Assembly: GCA_037042185.1 (NCBI GenBank) | Contig: JAXQJY010000027.1 | Span: forward strand, 2,976,001 to 3,040,000 | From: Sordariomycetes sp. S80-01Y | Lineage: Eukaryota > Ascomycota > Sordariomycetes | DNA length: 64,000 nt | Reading direction: 5' to 3' | Shown here: positions 33,045-43,779 of the stretch, piece after piece | Numbering within the stretch: position 1 is the first letter of the stretch | Layout: each line of letters opens with the position of its first letter | Program-made: the position numbers and the translations under genes | The notes under the pieces: generated by a model | The model's input: the letters and a program-made list of their open reading frames with translations, nothing else | What the model was told of the DNA's origin: nothing | Databases searched by the model: none

Positions 33045-34895
33045 TCAGCTTCCGACATTTTCCCTGAGGCCTTTGGTCCTGAGCGTGAACTTGGCGTCGC
33101 CGTCCCCAAAGGGCAGGTTACCCGGCTCCGTCGCTTTTCCGTTCCCCTGGCCCTTGATGATGGCATTCCTCAACACCTCACCGTGCTGGTTCATGATCTC
33201 GCTGTCGACGCTGCCCCTCCTGCTGCCGTTGGTGCTTCCAGCGTCGACGCTGTCTGGGGTATCCAAGCTTATCCTCGACTTGAGCCGGCCGAGCCATAGG
33301 CCCCGAACGCCACCCTTCTTCCTCTCCGGGACGTCCTCCGAGCCCGCGCTGCAGACGTAGAGCAGGTATTTGAGGTTCGGCAGCGTGTGCCGGATGTCGA
33401 CCACCCTCAGGCCCTGGCTCGCGCAGAGGCTCTCGATGTCCTTGTTCAGCAGGAACCACGCGTACTCGAACCTCCACTGCCCGGTCGTGCTCCCGCCTCT
33501 GGGCAGGTACAGGGGGAAATCTCTCCGGGGACTCTCCCTATCGAGTACGGAGATGTCGTCCCTTGCATGGCTTCGGCTGCCGTACGGGTACAGGGGATAC
33601 GGTAGCGGATGGGAGAGGTAGAACTGCAGGTGCCGTGTCAACATGGACACCAGTCCTAGCCCTGCTGAGAGGACATCCTCGTCCAACTTCCGGGACGTAG
33701 CAGCGTCGTAAGTTGAGTTCGGCAGCGGGATGTTGCAAATTTGAAAGCTAAGCGGCGGGGCGTTCGGAATAGGCGTTATGGGGAAGACCTCTGACAGGTC
33801 GGCGCATATCCTCCTCCGCTGGCCTGTGATCTTCGTCTCCGTCTCCTCCACCAGCTTCCGATTCTCTTCGAGCTTTTCTCGGCTCGCACTCATGTCCTCT
33901 TCTGCATGTGCTTGCATCTCTCTGCCCTTGGCTATCGCGGCGCGTCGTGATTTCAATGAGTCCCGGAGCTCATCTCTTCGCTTTTCGGCTTGGCGATTGA
34001 CACGCTGTTGCGTGGATACGTACTTCTCCGCCAGCTTGACCTCTTGGCTCCTCTCTTCCTGTTCATTTTTCGGCGCCTGTTCCAGAAGCTCATTTATCTG
34101 ACCGACTATCCTGTCCCGGACACCGATGGCATCTTCGATGGAGCTTTCCAAATTGGCCAGCTTCATCAGGGTGTTGTAGCTGGCTGAGGGAACTGCCGGC
34201 GACTGTCTCGGTTCGGATATTCGATTAGGGAAGTCGAGAGAGTAAACACCGTCGGTAAGGTGGAATATGAGCGCATTCGGGGGGTATTTGCGATCCAGCA
34301 GGGTGCCGATGAAGTTGAGAGTCCGAAGATCAATGGTCTCAGACAACAAATAGATGAAGCTCTGCGTCTTGGGCCTCCGCGCAAAGATGCGAATCGTCAA
34401 CAACGGCGACCGTGATATCGTCGGATCTCGAGCCGCCAAGTCGAAGAAGCGAAAGTTGAAATTTGTCGACCTCTCCCTGACCTCACTCACGTACACCGGC
34501 TCATCGCGGTCATCCGCGTGCAGACTGAAGAATACGTCCCCCACGATGCCATCTACAACCTCCTCGAGCGTCTTCTGCCTCACTCCGGGATTCCCATGCG
34601 CCCCTCCCAAGTTCAAACTCGTCCGCCTCGGCCGCGTCGGTCGTCCCAATCCCGTCGCATCCTTAAGGCTGTCACGGCGCAGGTTCCCCGAGCTGCGGCT
34701 GTGCGAGAGCTTCAGCCCATCCTCGCGCACGGCCTCGAGCTTCGAGTGCGACGGCTGCGGGACGAGGGCGTCATCGGTCGTGCGCGTGTGGGTGGGCAGA
34801 AAGGTCAGGTTGCGGAGGGAGAGCCCCTTTAGATGGCGGAGTTTGCGGTTGGAGGGGAGGAGGCGCGGACGGCGTGGTTCGGAGAGGGAGGACAT
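33045..34895 (-). CDS. VPS38: Vps38/UVRAG/Atg14-like subunit of PI3-kinase complex
   Basis: Single-exon 616-residue protein. The order fits the Atg14/UVRAG family: a basic disordered N-terminus, a C2-like beta region (residues about 130-230, including FFSLHADDRDEPVYVSEV and IDLRTLNFIGTLLDR), then a long coiled coil (residues about 250-370, heptads with LEESIED-like, VKLAEKYVSTQQRVNRQAEKRRDEL, SREKLEENRKLVEETE). A BARA2-like C-terminal domain follows: SAGLGLVSMLTRHLQFYLSHPLPYPLYP, and WFLLNKDIESLC with LPNLKYLLY. The family joins Vps34, Vps15 and Atg6 in complex II, making PI3P for endosome/vacuole sorting. Atg14 of complex I shares the coiled coil but lacks a C2-like region of this kind, so Vps38/UVRAG is the better call. 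Start MSSLSEPRR is the only good one. Confidence 0.85.
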   Translation of the reverse strand: MSSLSEPRRPRLLPSNRKLRHLKGLSLRNLTFLPTHTRTTDDALVPQPSHSKLEAVREDGLKLSHSRSSGNLRRDSLKDATGLGRPTRPRRTSLNLGGAHGNPGVRQKTLEEVVDGIVGDVFFSLHADDRDEPVYVSEVRERSTNFNFRFFDLAARDPTISRSPLLTIRIFARRPKTQSFIYLLSETIDLRTLNFIGTLLDRKYPPNALIFHLTDGVYSLDFPNRISEPRQSPAVPSASYNTLMKLANLESSIEDAIGVRDRIVGQINELLEQAPKNEQEERSQEVKLAEKYVSTQQRVNRQAEKRRDELRDSLKSRRAAIAKGREMQAHAEEDMSASREKLEENRKLVEETETKITGQRRRICADLSEVFPITPIPNAPPLSFQICNIPLPNSTYDAATSRKLDEDVLSAGLGLVSMLTRHLQFYLSHPLPYPLYPYGSRSHARDDISVLDRESPRRDFPLYLPRGGSTTGQWRFEYAWFLLNKDIESLCASQGLRVVDIRHTLPNLKYLLYVCSAGSEDVPERKKGGVRGLWLGRLKSRISLDTPDSVDAGSTNGSRRGSVDSEIMNQHGEVLRNAIIKGQGNGKATEPGNLPFGDGDAKFTLRTKGLRENVGS

Positions 34896-35452
34896 GAGCG
34901 CATTTTGGCCGGAGGCTGAGAGAGGATCGGGTGGTGAGGATGTTTTGAGGTTGAGGTCAAGTTCGGGATTGGGGGACGCGAAGTGTCGTCATTGGGGAAG
35001 TCAATGGGATATATGCATATGGCGGGGTTATGAAGGAAGCAGAGTTGTTGATGCCCTGCACGCAACGCGCATTGGGCTCTGTGACTTCGTATTCAATCAG
35101 CTCTCGGGATCAGTCACATTTGACTTATGATGGCGATTCTCGCTCACGCAGCTCCGTGGCGGATTTGACATCGTCGGGAAGGATTCTGTGCATTGACACC
35201 CATGGCAGATCTGTCCGAATTGAGCGAGCCTCGTTCACATCAGGCCACTACTAACTACCTGGAGTACACCATGAGTTGCAACTGACGAGGTAGGCATCTT
35301 TACGGGCTTCAGTGTGTGTGTGCGACAAGATATTCTGAATCAGCTATGAGAGTACTACTAGTGCGTGCAACCTCGAGCTTTCTTGGTGGAGTTCGGCAAA
35401 TGTTGTTGTTTTTCTTCCCCCGCCGACCCCTTGTCACTCTCAGCCATGTCAC
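34896..35452. other. Intergenic, 557 bp
   Basis: Holds the promoter of the VPS38 homologue (leftward) and the 3' end of the alpha/beta hydrolase gene. A short GT run is present near 35313. Nothing else seen. Confidence 0.4.
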
Positions 35453-36387
35453 CTACTGAGCGCCCTTGACCATCTTCAAGATGGCTTCGTTGGTCTCCTT
35501 GGGATGGGTGGCATTGAGGTAGTGACCAGCGCCCTCGATGAAGTGCAACTGGGCGTCTGGGGAGGATGTAAACATCTTGATCTGCTCTGCCGGCACGACC
35601 TTCCCGAAGACAGGGTCTTCCGGTCCCTCCGAGTTGTTAGCATTTCTCAAGGTTACGGAGACTCTGCACATACCTGGAGCCAAGTGACGGGAACTTGAAT
35701 GTCCCTCAGTCGACAGAGCAAGCCGTCACGCTCCATCAGGTTGGCCAAGGCCATGCGGAGCTTCTTTCGGCCCTCATCCCCTGAGTATACTTCCTTGAGG
35801 GTAGCATCCCAGAAAGACAGAGTCTCCTGGCTGACGGTTCCAGAGAAGCCCAAATTGGCAACCATGCCCCGCCAGACCTCGTCGACGACAAAGTCAGGGG
35901 TCGGGACGGACCACTGGTCGTAGAAGGGGGCTAGCTGCGTTTTGGGATCCCAGCAGCCCTTGGAACGCGAGTCCGCGGACTCGTAATCCATGGACGTACC
36001 GAGAAGCAGGAGACCCTTGATCTTCTTGGGGGCAAGCAGGGCCATTCGGGTGACCATCCAGCCGCCTTGACTCGTGCCCAGGGCATAGGCCGTCTGCACG
36101 CCCAGGGCCTCCATGACCTGGAGAGCCATGATGGCGGAGTCCCAGTAGGTGAAGTGCTCGCTGGGACAGCTGGTAGAGCCATGGCCAAGTGGCTCCACAG
36201 CAAGGAGATTGACAGCACCAGTCAAGGAGGTGTCGTTAAACTGATCATTGTAGAGAGATGACGTGGTGCACATGGAGTTGATCAGCACGACCGTAGGCTT
36301 GGCCGCATCGACCTTGTCGCTGGAGAGACGGTATCCGGCAGTTATGCCTCCCAGATGGGGAACCTTAATGGTAGTCTTCGCAGCCAT
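35453..36387 (-). CDS. Alpha/beta hydrolase fold protein
   Basis: Predicted 295 residues from exons 36387-35674 and 35626-35453. The 47-bp intron (GTATGT donor, GCTAAC branch, CGGAG acceptor) joins VTWLQ to GPEDPVFGK. The fold is that of small soluble hydrolases: an N-terminal strand PTVVLINSM, the oxyanion region, the nucleophile elbow GTSQGGW with catalytic Ser, Asp in the GPEDPVF turn, and His in EGAGHYLNATHP. A cap region lies between the elbow and the Asp. No signal peptide, so likely cytosolic. The substrate is unknown; esterases, lactonases and carbon-carbon hydrolases of polyketide pathways share this form. It lies next to a receptor gene and a bZIP gene rather than biosynthetic genes, so a cluster role is not supported. 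Confidence 0.85.
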
Positions 36388-37309
36388 GACTCTCGATTGC
36401 CTCGTGGGGAAAGTTAGTTAGTTGGCACAGGTAGAGAATAAGCAAAGTGCGAGTCTATCCGGCCGGCGCTTCTGGAGCTCCCACTAAGTAGTAGTGGTGG
36501 TATTGGGGGGCTTAAGTACCGCGGCCGTTGACCCGCCCTTGCATGGTTGCGGTCTGGTGGCTGCTTGGAGACAATCTACCGCCACACGATGCCGCACAAA
36601 TCTCCACTCTCGGGACGCGAGGTACTTTTACCGGGCCCTAGGGCTCCTCCCCGGCCATGGTTCGGTGCAGGTTTTCGTGCATCCTGGTTGCTTTTCCAGG
36701 GGTCGATACTCTGCCAGCCGGAGTTGCGGGATCAGTTAGTCTTGTAGCTCCTGCGTAACCACGTGGCTGCAGGCCGAAGTTGAGAGAAGAGCTGCCGAGA
36801 TGGGGCACAGCTTTGCATTTCTCAAGAAAGGTCACAATCGTCCTCTCGAATAAAGACTTTGGCTCCGTACGGGTTATCGAGGGAACTAAAAACCCCGCGC
36901 CCAGCGTCGACGCCGTCGACCGTTGGAGACGGGCCGAGGCTAGACTCTGCAAGCCCTGAATCATGACCGGACTCCCGGAGCGCCTGAAGCACCTGAAGCA
37001 CCGGACCTGCACCTAAACATGACCCCTGACGGCAGTTGCACAATCGTCAGACTTCGGTATATCACATTGGCCGGATGTATGGATCCTGTAGTGTGTGCCG
37101 ATGGCCGCTGTCGATCTGGTTCGCGGACCACCCCCTTGCAGGAGGAAATGCTGGGCACCAAGGGCACTTCTCTTTTTTCTTCGCCGCTGCTGACTGCTGA
37201 AGATATATGAGTCGAAGGGGGGCCACTTGCAAGACACTAGCTCCCGCGTCCTTCTTTCAACCTTAGTGCGTCTCTGACATGCCCACCAGACGCCACGCCC
37301 AACGCTAGC
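36388..37309. other. Divergent intergenic region
   Basis: 922 bp between the starts of the hydrolase and the PTH11-like receptor, which point away from each other. No coding frame beyond about 125 codons and none with a recognisable domain. Nothing repetitive seen. Confidence 0.4.
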
Positions 37310-38559
37310 ATGTCGTCTCCTTCGGATTCGCAGCTCCCAGGGCTGCCGGGCTTTCACCCGTACAACATCCAGCCATGGACCGTCGAGGTCGTCGTCTCGA
37401 TGACGGTCCTGGCGCTGCTGTCAGTTGCGTTGCGGCTGGTCAGTCGTCACCTCAAGGGGCAAAAGCTGTGGTGGGACGACTGGATGATCATGTTCTCGAT
37501 GGTAAATCAGCCTCCCCATCACTAGCTGACCAAAGTTGACACTGGGACGCAAGGGCTGGAATTTCGTGGTTGTCGGCTTCATCTTCGCCATGCACACCAG
37601 CGGGATGGGGATCCACGCCGACCTCGTCGATCCAGCTGACATCGTCATGATGGCGAAGTGGCTCGTCGTCGCCGAGATCCTCTACGCCTTCAACCTGGGA
37701 TGGACCAAGCTGAGTCTGCTGCTCATGTACTACCGCATCTTCCGAGTGCCCTACTTCAAGAAGATGGCGTGGATCGTTGGCGTCTTTGTCATGGCTTGGG
37801 TTGTGTGCATCACTTTCCTCTTCGTCTTCATCTGCGTGCCGGTCGAGAAGCTCTGGTACCCCGACATACCAGGACGATGTATCAACCAAGTTGCAACTTG
37901 GATCGCGAATGCAGCCTCGACGATTCTGACAGATCTCATCATATTGCTGATGCCGGTCCACCCGATGTGGAAGCTTCAGCTAAAAATGCGCGAGAAGATC
38001 GGTTTGATGGCCGCTTTCGGCCTGGGTTTCTTGCAAGTATTCCTTGTCCTCTCAAGGCTTCGCTAAGGCTAACATTTGCAGCGTTGTCTTTGCGTCCGCT
38101 TACCGCACGAGCGTTCTCTTCACCTACAGCGCCACCGATCCAACCTACACTCTTGCACCGACAGTCGGCTGGACCGCCATCGAGATGTCGGCAGGCATCG
38201 TGTCCGCTTGCTTGCCGACCATGCTGCCGCTCATCAATCGCTTCATGGGGCTTTTGGGATTCAAGAACAGCGGCAACACGACCGTGGGCTCAACTGACCT
38301 CTCGGAGATGGCTTCGCGCCAAGCCCGGAGGCCGACCAAGAACCGGTTGAGCACCAACTTCGAGCGTCTTTCGGATGACCTGGACAGTCAGGGCAAAGCC
38401 ATCTCCGAGTCGGACCTCCGACCGGACGCTGCGAAAAACTCGTACCGCTATGCGGTGCATACGGTGGCTGACCACGACCGAGAAGGAAGCGCTGATGACA
38501 TTCCGCTGAGGGGCATCAGGGTCGAAACAGAGATTGAGCACTCCGCTGCGAAGAAATAG
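37310..38559 (+). CDS. PTH11-like seven-transmembrane (rhodopsin-domain) receptor
   Basis: Predicted 382 residues from exons 37310-37501, 37554-38032 and 38082-38559. Intron 1 is 52 bp (GTAAAT donor, CAAG acceptor). Intron 2 is 49 bp and closes phase only with a GC donor (GCAAGT at 38033) and TTGCAG acceptor, giving FGLGFFVVFASAYRTS, which matches the family. Seven hydrophobic segments are visible: VEVVVSMTVLALLSVAL, a second ending before MGIHADLVDP, LVVAEILYAFNLGWTKLSLLLMYYRIF, WIVGVFVMAWVVCITFLFVF, ATWIANAASTILTDLIILLMPV, and two more. The motifs WWDDWMI and YRIFR are hallmarks. No CFEM domain precedes it. The cytosolic tail is polar. Such proteins are plasma-membrane GPCR-like receptors in filamentous fungi; ligand unknown. 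Confidence 0.88.
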
Positions 38560-39014
38560 TGCCAAGACGTCAAAGCCGTCGATTGAATTACTAGAAGAAG
38601 TCGAGGAATAAAGTGATTCCTCCTGTTCCACCTTTCGGTTCATCCTTTCGGTTCATCCTTCCGGACTGCCCCCAACCCTGTCGTAGCCCACGATCCCGGT
38701 ACCTGTACCCACACGTCCGGTGCGGCGCAGAGTAAGGGTTTGCGTAAATATAGTTTGCTTCCAGGGGTTCTGACGCTCAGCAGTGCATCTTCGAGCATTC
38801 GCAATCTCTCGACGCGATTATGTGAGCTGATAGCAGATTTCTGTGTCGCGCCCGTGATTTCTAACCAAGCCGAGCTGATAACGTTATGACGTGATGCCCC
38901 ACCGCTTCTCCCGCTGGTACTGACAGTGACCTCGCCTCGTCTGCTCGTACACCTGAATCCTCCCTCATCACAGCCAAAGCCACTCTGGCGTTTAGTCCTG
39001 ACGCCTAATACGAG
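38560..39014. other. Intergenic, 455 bp
   Basis: 3' UTR of the receptor gene and promoter of the bZIP gene. Contains two perfect tandem 13-base copies (CCTTTCGGTTCAT) at 38631-38656 followed by a partial third. Nothing coding. Confidence 0.45.
38631..38656. repeat. Tandem 13-base duplication
   Basis: Two exact copies of CCTTTCGGTTCAT, then CCTTCCGG as the start of a decayed third. Probably slippage. Confidence 0.6.
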
Positions 39015-40148
39015 ATGAGTGAAAAGTCTGGAACCAGGCACGCACCTAGGGAAGTATGTCAATGCAGCGACGCGTCATCCACCACCGTCTCATGCTAACC
39101 AATTGGGCGACAGACGCGCCGAGAACGAGGTGTCATTGCTCAACGTGAATACCGCAAACGCCACGCCAACAAGTTCAAGACGTTGCAGGAGGAGAATGAA
39201 ACCCTCAAAGACCTCATCCGGGGCATCCTCAAGGCTGCAGATGGAAACCAGCAACTAAACTCGGAGCTTACCAGTGCGCTGATCCGGGCCAAGCCAGCTG
39301 TCGGTTCCCATGGAGGATGCGGAGAATCAGATGATGGCTCGAGACCAAGTTCACAGACCGGTTGCGCGCTTGAGCCTGGGGTTGATGACCATGATATTAG
39401 CGCCAAGTCCTTGGACCAAGCGTTCGAGAAGTCCTTTAACCCAACTCATCCAGAAGACGTCTACTCTCCATCAACTCTGAGTCCATATCTCGGAGACGGC
39501 ATGTTCACGATAGCAGGTCGTCTGTTCTGGGACCACATGGCCTACGTTGACCTCCAGCTTCGGAAACACGTCAAGGAAGAACAAATCATGCGCCACGATC
39601 CGTCCGACCCACGAGCGCAGGACATCGAGGATTACGATAACGTCGTTGCCGTCGGCAAGGCGCGTCTGGATTACTACCGCCGCCTCAATCAGCCATTGTG
39701 CAGCTTGGGGGACGACCCAGATCCGCTGACGCGGTTGTTGCACCGTCAAAAGACGTTGAAGGAGAATGCGCTGGCACGGCGCGCTGAGTTTTGGAAAAAC
39801 CCAAAGCAAGTTGCGGAGATGATCCTGGAAAAGCTCAGCCGAGAAGAGGGCCACTCGCTCATGGCTGCCATTTCTGGGAGGCTGAGCGCGCGCGAGCAGA
39901 GGATTGCGGGCCAGAGACTGGCGTCCTACGCACGCAATGCCGTCTCCTTCGAGGATGGACCTCACTGGAGTGTTCTATTTGTATCTCTGCACCTCGGCTC
40001 GTATGTTTCAATCTCTCACGGTGAGATCACACCGGCCACTCATCCAAACACGCTCTACGCTTAAAGGGACACTTTGGCCTTTTGTTTCAGACTCACGGGC
40101 TGTATTCGAGGCTATTTGCTCGTCTATGATTACAAAAGTCGCTCCTAG
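39015..40148 (+). CDS. bZIP transcription factor
   Basis: Exon 1 is 39015-39053 (13 codons), then a 60-bp intron (GTATGT donor, CTAAC branch, GACAG acceptor), then exon 2 from 39114. Exon 2 begins in the basic region: RRERGVIAQREYRKRHANKF, the form common in fungal bZIPs, followed by a short leucine-type coiled coil (LQEENETLKDLIRGIL). The rest, about 270 residues, has a helical middle around MLTRL-like LTRLLHRQKTLKENALARRAEFW and no DNA-binding features. I favour a last intron at 40001-40090, with strong GTATGT donor and TTTGTTTCAG acceptor, giving 327 residues that end LLVYDYKSRS. Without it the frame ends at 40064 with 329 residues. The target genes are unknown. The 3' end almost touches the ATPase gene. 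Confidence 0.75.
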
Positions 40149-40156
40149 TCACCTCT

Positions 40157-43100
40157 TCACCAAGCAGCCCTGGCAATCAGCCCCTTTGGCCACTTCCTCA
40201 CGCAGAATTTTCTTGCTTCATCCAGCAAGATGATGAAGATGCCAAAGGAAAATGGCAAGAACCAATGTTCGACCGGCACCGGCAGCGTTCCCAGCACTGG
40301 GTGCAGCTCCGGGATGTAGAGCCACATAATCGCCATTGCCAGGGCGAACAAGATGGCTGGGAACAGGTACCAGTTCTGAGTCTCCTTGTTGAACAGCGGT
40401 GGATGCTGCACAATGCTCAGTCTCCTCGTTCTCGTCGTCATCAGGTTGAACCATTGCATCACGACCAAGTTGACAAAGTAAATGGACGATGCTTCGTTCA
40501 GCTTGGCAGTGTAGTAGTCCTCGTCAACGCCGGCTGGAACTTTACCGAATCCGAACCAGAGATCCGAAAAGGGAATGCCGTTGCGTTGAAGGTACCAGTA
40601 CGACATGGAAAAAGACGTCAACGTTTGGATAATGCCCATGAGACCGTAGGACTGGACGATGAGCTGCCAGTTGACGAGGCGATCCTTCTTGACGTTGCGA
40701 GGGGGTCGGAGGAGGACGTCAGCTTCCGCCTTTTCGTACGAGAGCATTGTAGCCGCGGCGCAGTCGGTAAAGCAGCTGTTGTGGTTAGCGCTGTTGGGGT
40801 TTTACATTGCTGGACCACGTACCAGATGATGATCATCAGGAAGGACGACAGGATCTGCGGCAAGCCGAAAAGCACGCTTGTCATGACTGGCCAAAATTCT
40901 GCAAAACTACCAGCCGGGAGAAGATACGAAATCACCTGGACTGTCAGCAGAATTCAACGAAGCTTGCGGAAGCCATACCTTTTTCAGATTGTCGAAAACA
41001 ACTCTGCCGTACTTGACAGCAATAACGACCGACGAAAAGGACTCCAGGAGCACCATGTCAGCAGCCTCCATGGCGATGTCCGAGCCGCTTCCCATAGAAA
41101 TGCCAACATCGGCTGCTTTAAGAGATGGAGCGTCGTTGACGCCGTCACCGGTCATGGCAACTACATTATTCTTCTGGAACTCGCGAACGATGCGCAACTT
41201 CTGTTCGGGCGTCGTGCGCGCAAAAACAATCTCCTCGTACTCGGTCAAGAACGCCCACTGGTAGTCGCTCAAAGTCATGAGGTCAGGTCCGCTCAAGACA
41301 ATGGCCCCCCTGGATCTCGCCGAGTCCCCCTTCGGGTCTTCTGACCAGCCCTCCGGGGCTCGCATCAGGGCAGAAGGGTCGTCGGCCGAGAAGGAGGTGA
41401 CGATGCCGGCCTCTCGAGCTATGGCCAGGGCGGTGAGGGCGAAGTCTCCCGTTACCATTGCGATGCGCACACCAGCCCCACGTAGAGTGCTCACGACATC
41501 TTTGATCTCTGGCCTCAAGGGGTCAACGATGGCGACCAGTCCGACGAGGGTCAGACCAGTTTTAGATTCTTCGATAATCGCATTCTCGTGCTCGGTCGTC
41601 CCTTGATGTCCGGCAAGCGCATTGCTGTTTACAATCTTGCGGGCAAGGAGAAGACACCGCTTTCCCTGGGAGGAATACGTGTTCTTGATGTGCTCCAAAG
41701 TAGCCTTCTGGTCTGCATCCAAAGAGACGACGTCGCCTGTGTCACTGACGTACTGGGCGCATCTTGAGATCAGCACATCAGGGGCACCCTTGATTGTGAG
41801 CAGACTGGAAATATTAGCTTACTGTCTACCAATGGAATTCTCAACGCTCACATGTCCGAGTCCTTGTACATGTTTGCCTCAGCAGTAGACAGTGTCTGCG
41901 CGATACACTCAGGTCTCGTGTTACTGAAGCATCGGATCATGAATTTGTTTTTGCTGTTGAAAGCCAGCTCAAACGTGCGCCTCCAACAAGCTCGGAGGTA
42001 GGCGACACTCCCGGATTCGAGATGTTCAGCCATGCGAAGAACGGCCGAGTCAGTTGCATCGCCAAAGATCTTGCGCTCGGCGAGGGGTAAATCGCTGCTG
42101 GATGCATCAAGCTCAGCCGCATTGCAAAGCGCAGCCATGGCCCTTAACTGATGGGCGGCATTGCCCGTGACTCTCGAGAAAGGGATAGGGCTACGCAGTT
42201 CGTCAAGGGACATACTCTGCATTCCAACAGCGCATTCTGAGACGGTCATCTTGCCCTAGTTCTCGTCAGTAACGAAAATAGCCTGGCTGCTCTGCTGGCG
42301 ACATACCTCTGTCAAGGTGCCAGTCTTGTCCGAGCAGACGACCGATACTGAGCCAAGGGTCTCCACGGTCTTGAGCGACTTGCACAGAACCTTGTTCTTC
42401 TGCATCAAGTTTGCCGTGATTGTCAAGCCAGCCGTCAAAGCAATGGGGAGGCCTTCCGGGATGAAAGCTATAGCGACACTGACGCAGTTGACAATGAGAG
42501 TTGGTACATCAATCCAGTCCGGATGATCCCTTCGCAACCAAGCCGCCCTGCCATCATTAATTTGGGCTCTGTGCAGTGGTGAAGGCAACTCACCATACGA
42601 TGATGACGATGATGACCATGGTCAGCATGATGCTGCAGATGATAATGACAAAATATAGAACCTCCCTTTCGAGGGTGGTCATTTTGGTTTTTGGCTCGTT
42701 CGTCAAGGCGGCAATACGTCCGAATACGGTCTTGTCGCCTGTTGCAACGATGATACCGATACAAGACCCGAGGATGCAATGCGTACCTTGAAGACCGATG
42801 TTATGGGTTTCAAGGTAGTTCGTGTCTGTGTGATCAACCGTAGCCGCCACAGGCCTCGACTCGCCGGTCAGGACAGAACGATCGAACTTGGCATCGGACG
42901 ACACCTGTATAAAGCGCATATCTGCAGGTAGCTTGTTGCCGGCCTTGACGATGACTACGTCGCCGGGGACAATGTCTTGGGCTGCCAGCTGGATGTGGAT
43001 GTTATCGCGGATGGCTTCGCATTCGTCGGGGAGCATGTGCTTGATGGACGACATGGTGCGAGAGGTCGACCAGTCTTGGAACATGTTGAAGGCGGCTTGG

Positions 43101-43779
43101 ATGAGGAAGACGGCGAGGAGAACGATAGCGAGGGCCTGCGATGTCATCAGTCACAGGTCTTATGCTTCATGCAGAGGAGCGACGCACCAAGTTAGCTGGA
43201 GCCGGAGGCTTCCCGAGAGGCTTCCACGAGATGAAGACAAGAATGGCACCGCCGAGCAGGATGCCACCGAAGCCCTTGAAGAAGTATCCAAAGATGGTCT
43301 TGATCCAGTGCGTCTCGGGAGGCGATGGGGCATTCCGCCCGTACTCCTGCTGGCGACGCTTGACCTGGTCACTCGAGAGACCCCCGGACGGGGTGGTGGT
43401 CAGTCTCATCGCGACGTCAGACGCTGGCAGGGTATGCCATTCTAGGTCATTGAGGTCCTTGGCAGCATTGTTCTTGGCCTTCTGCAGCTCAACCTGGTCT
43501 CTCGCCTTGGACTCCTCGATCTGAAAGGACCTGCTGCTGTCAGCGGTGTTGACACGCTCTGGACAACACGGCTTACACGGTGCGGTAGTGGATAGGCAGC
43601 GCGAGGGAGGGGTCGGTCCGGCCACGCGAATGAGCTCTCCTGATACTCATCGAATCGGCAGAACGGGATCTCCCACGGGCAGGCCCTCGTGAGCGACGAC
43701 GAGCTCGGCCTGCTTCCTCGTCATCCTGGAAGCGAATGCGCTCGGCGGCCACAGCCGCGGCGTCCTTGTCGTCGGACAT
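40157..43779 (-). CDS. P-type ATPase, Na,K-ATPase-like (type IIC-related) cation pump
   Basis: Predicted 1096 residues from eight exons: 43779-43577, 43530-43188, 43135-42594, 42547-42307, 42255-41852, 41804-40979, 40935-40823 and 40775-40157. The seven introns are 43-52 bp and all phases close. It is a ten-segment plasma-membrane pump. Seen in order: an Arg/Ser-rich N-terminus (RRRSRGPARGRSRS); GDVVIVKAGNKLPADMR and LTGES of the actuator domain; FIPEGLPIAL in segment 4; the phosphorylated Asp in CSDKTGTLTE; KGAPD; MVTGD; TGDGVNDAPSLK in the hinge. The AYE-type segment-6 exit is SYEKAEADVL, as in Na,K-ATPase alpha. In segment 6 the site equivalent to the first of two ion-binding aspartates of animal pumps appears as Cys (ICCFTDC), while the second Asp is kept. 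The segment-4 motif is closer to SERCA. The ion is therefore not certain. A TATA-like TATAAAG lies about 100 bp upstream. Confidence 0.9.

Noticed and set aside
40265-41344. 359-codon open frame on the plus strand
   Set aside because: Antisense to the C-terminal half of the P-type ATPase, and it runs across two of that gene's introns.
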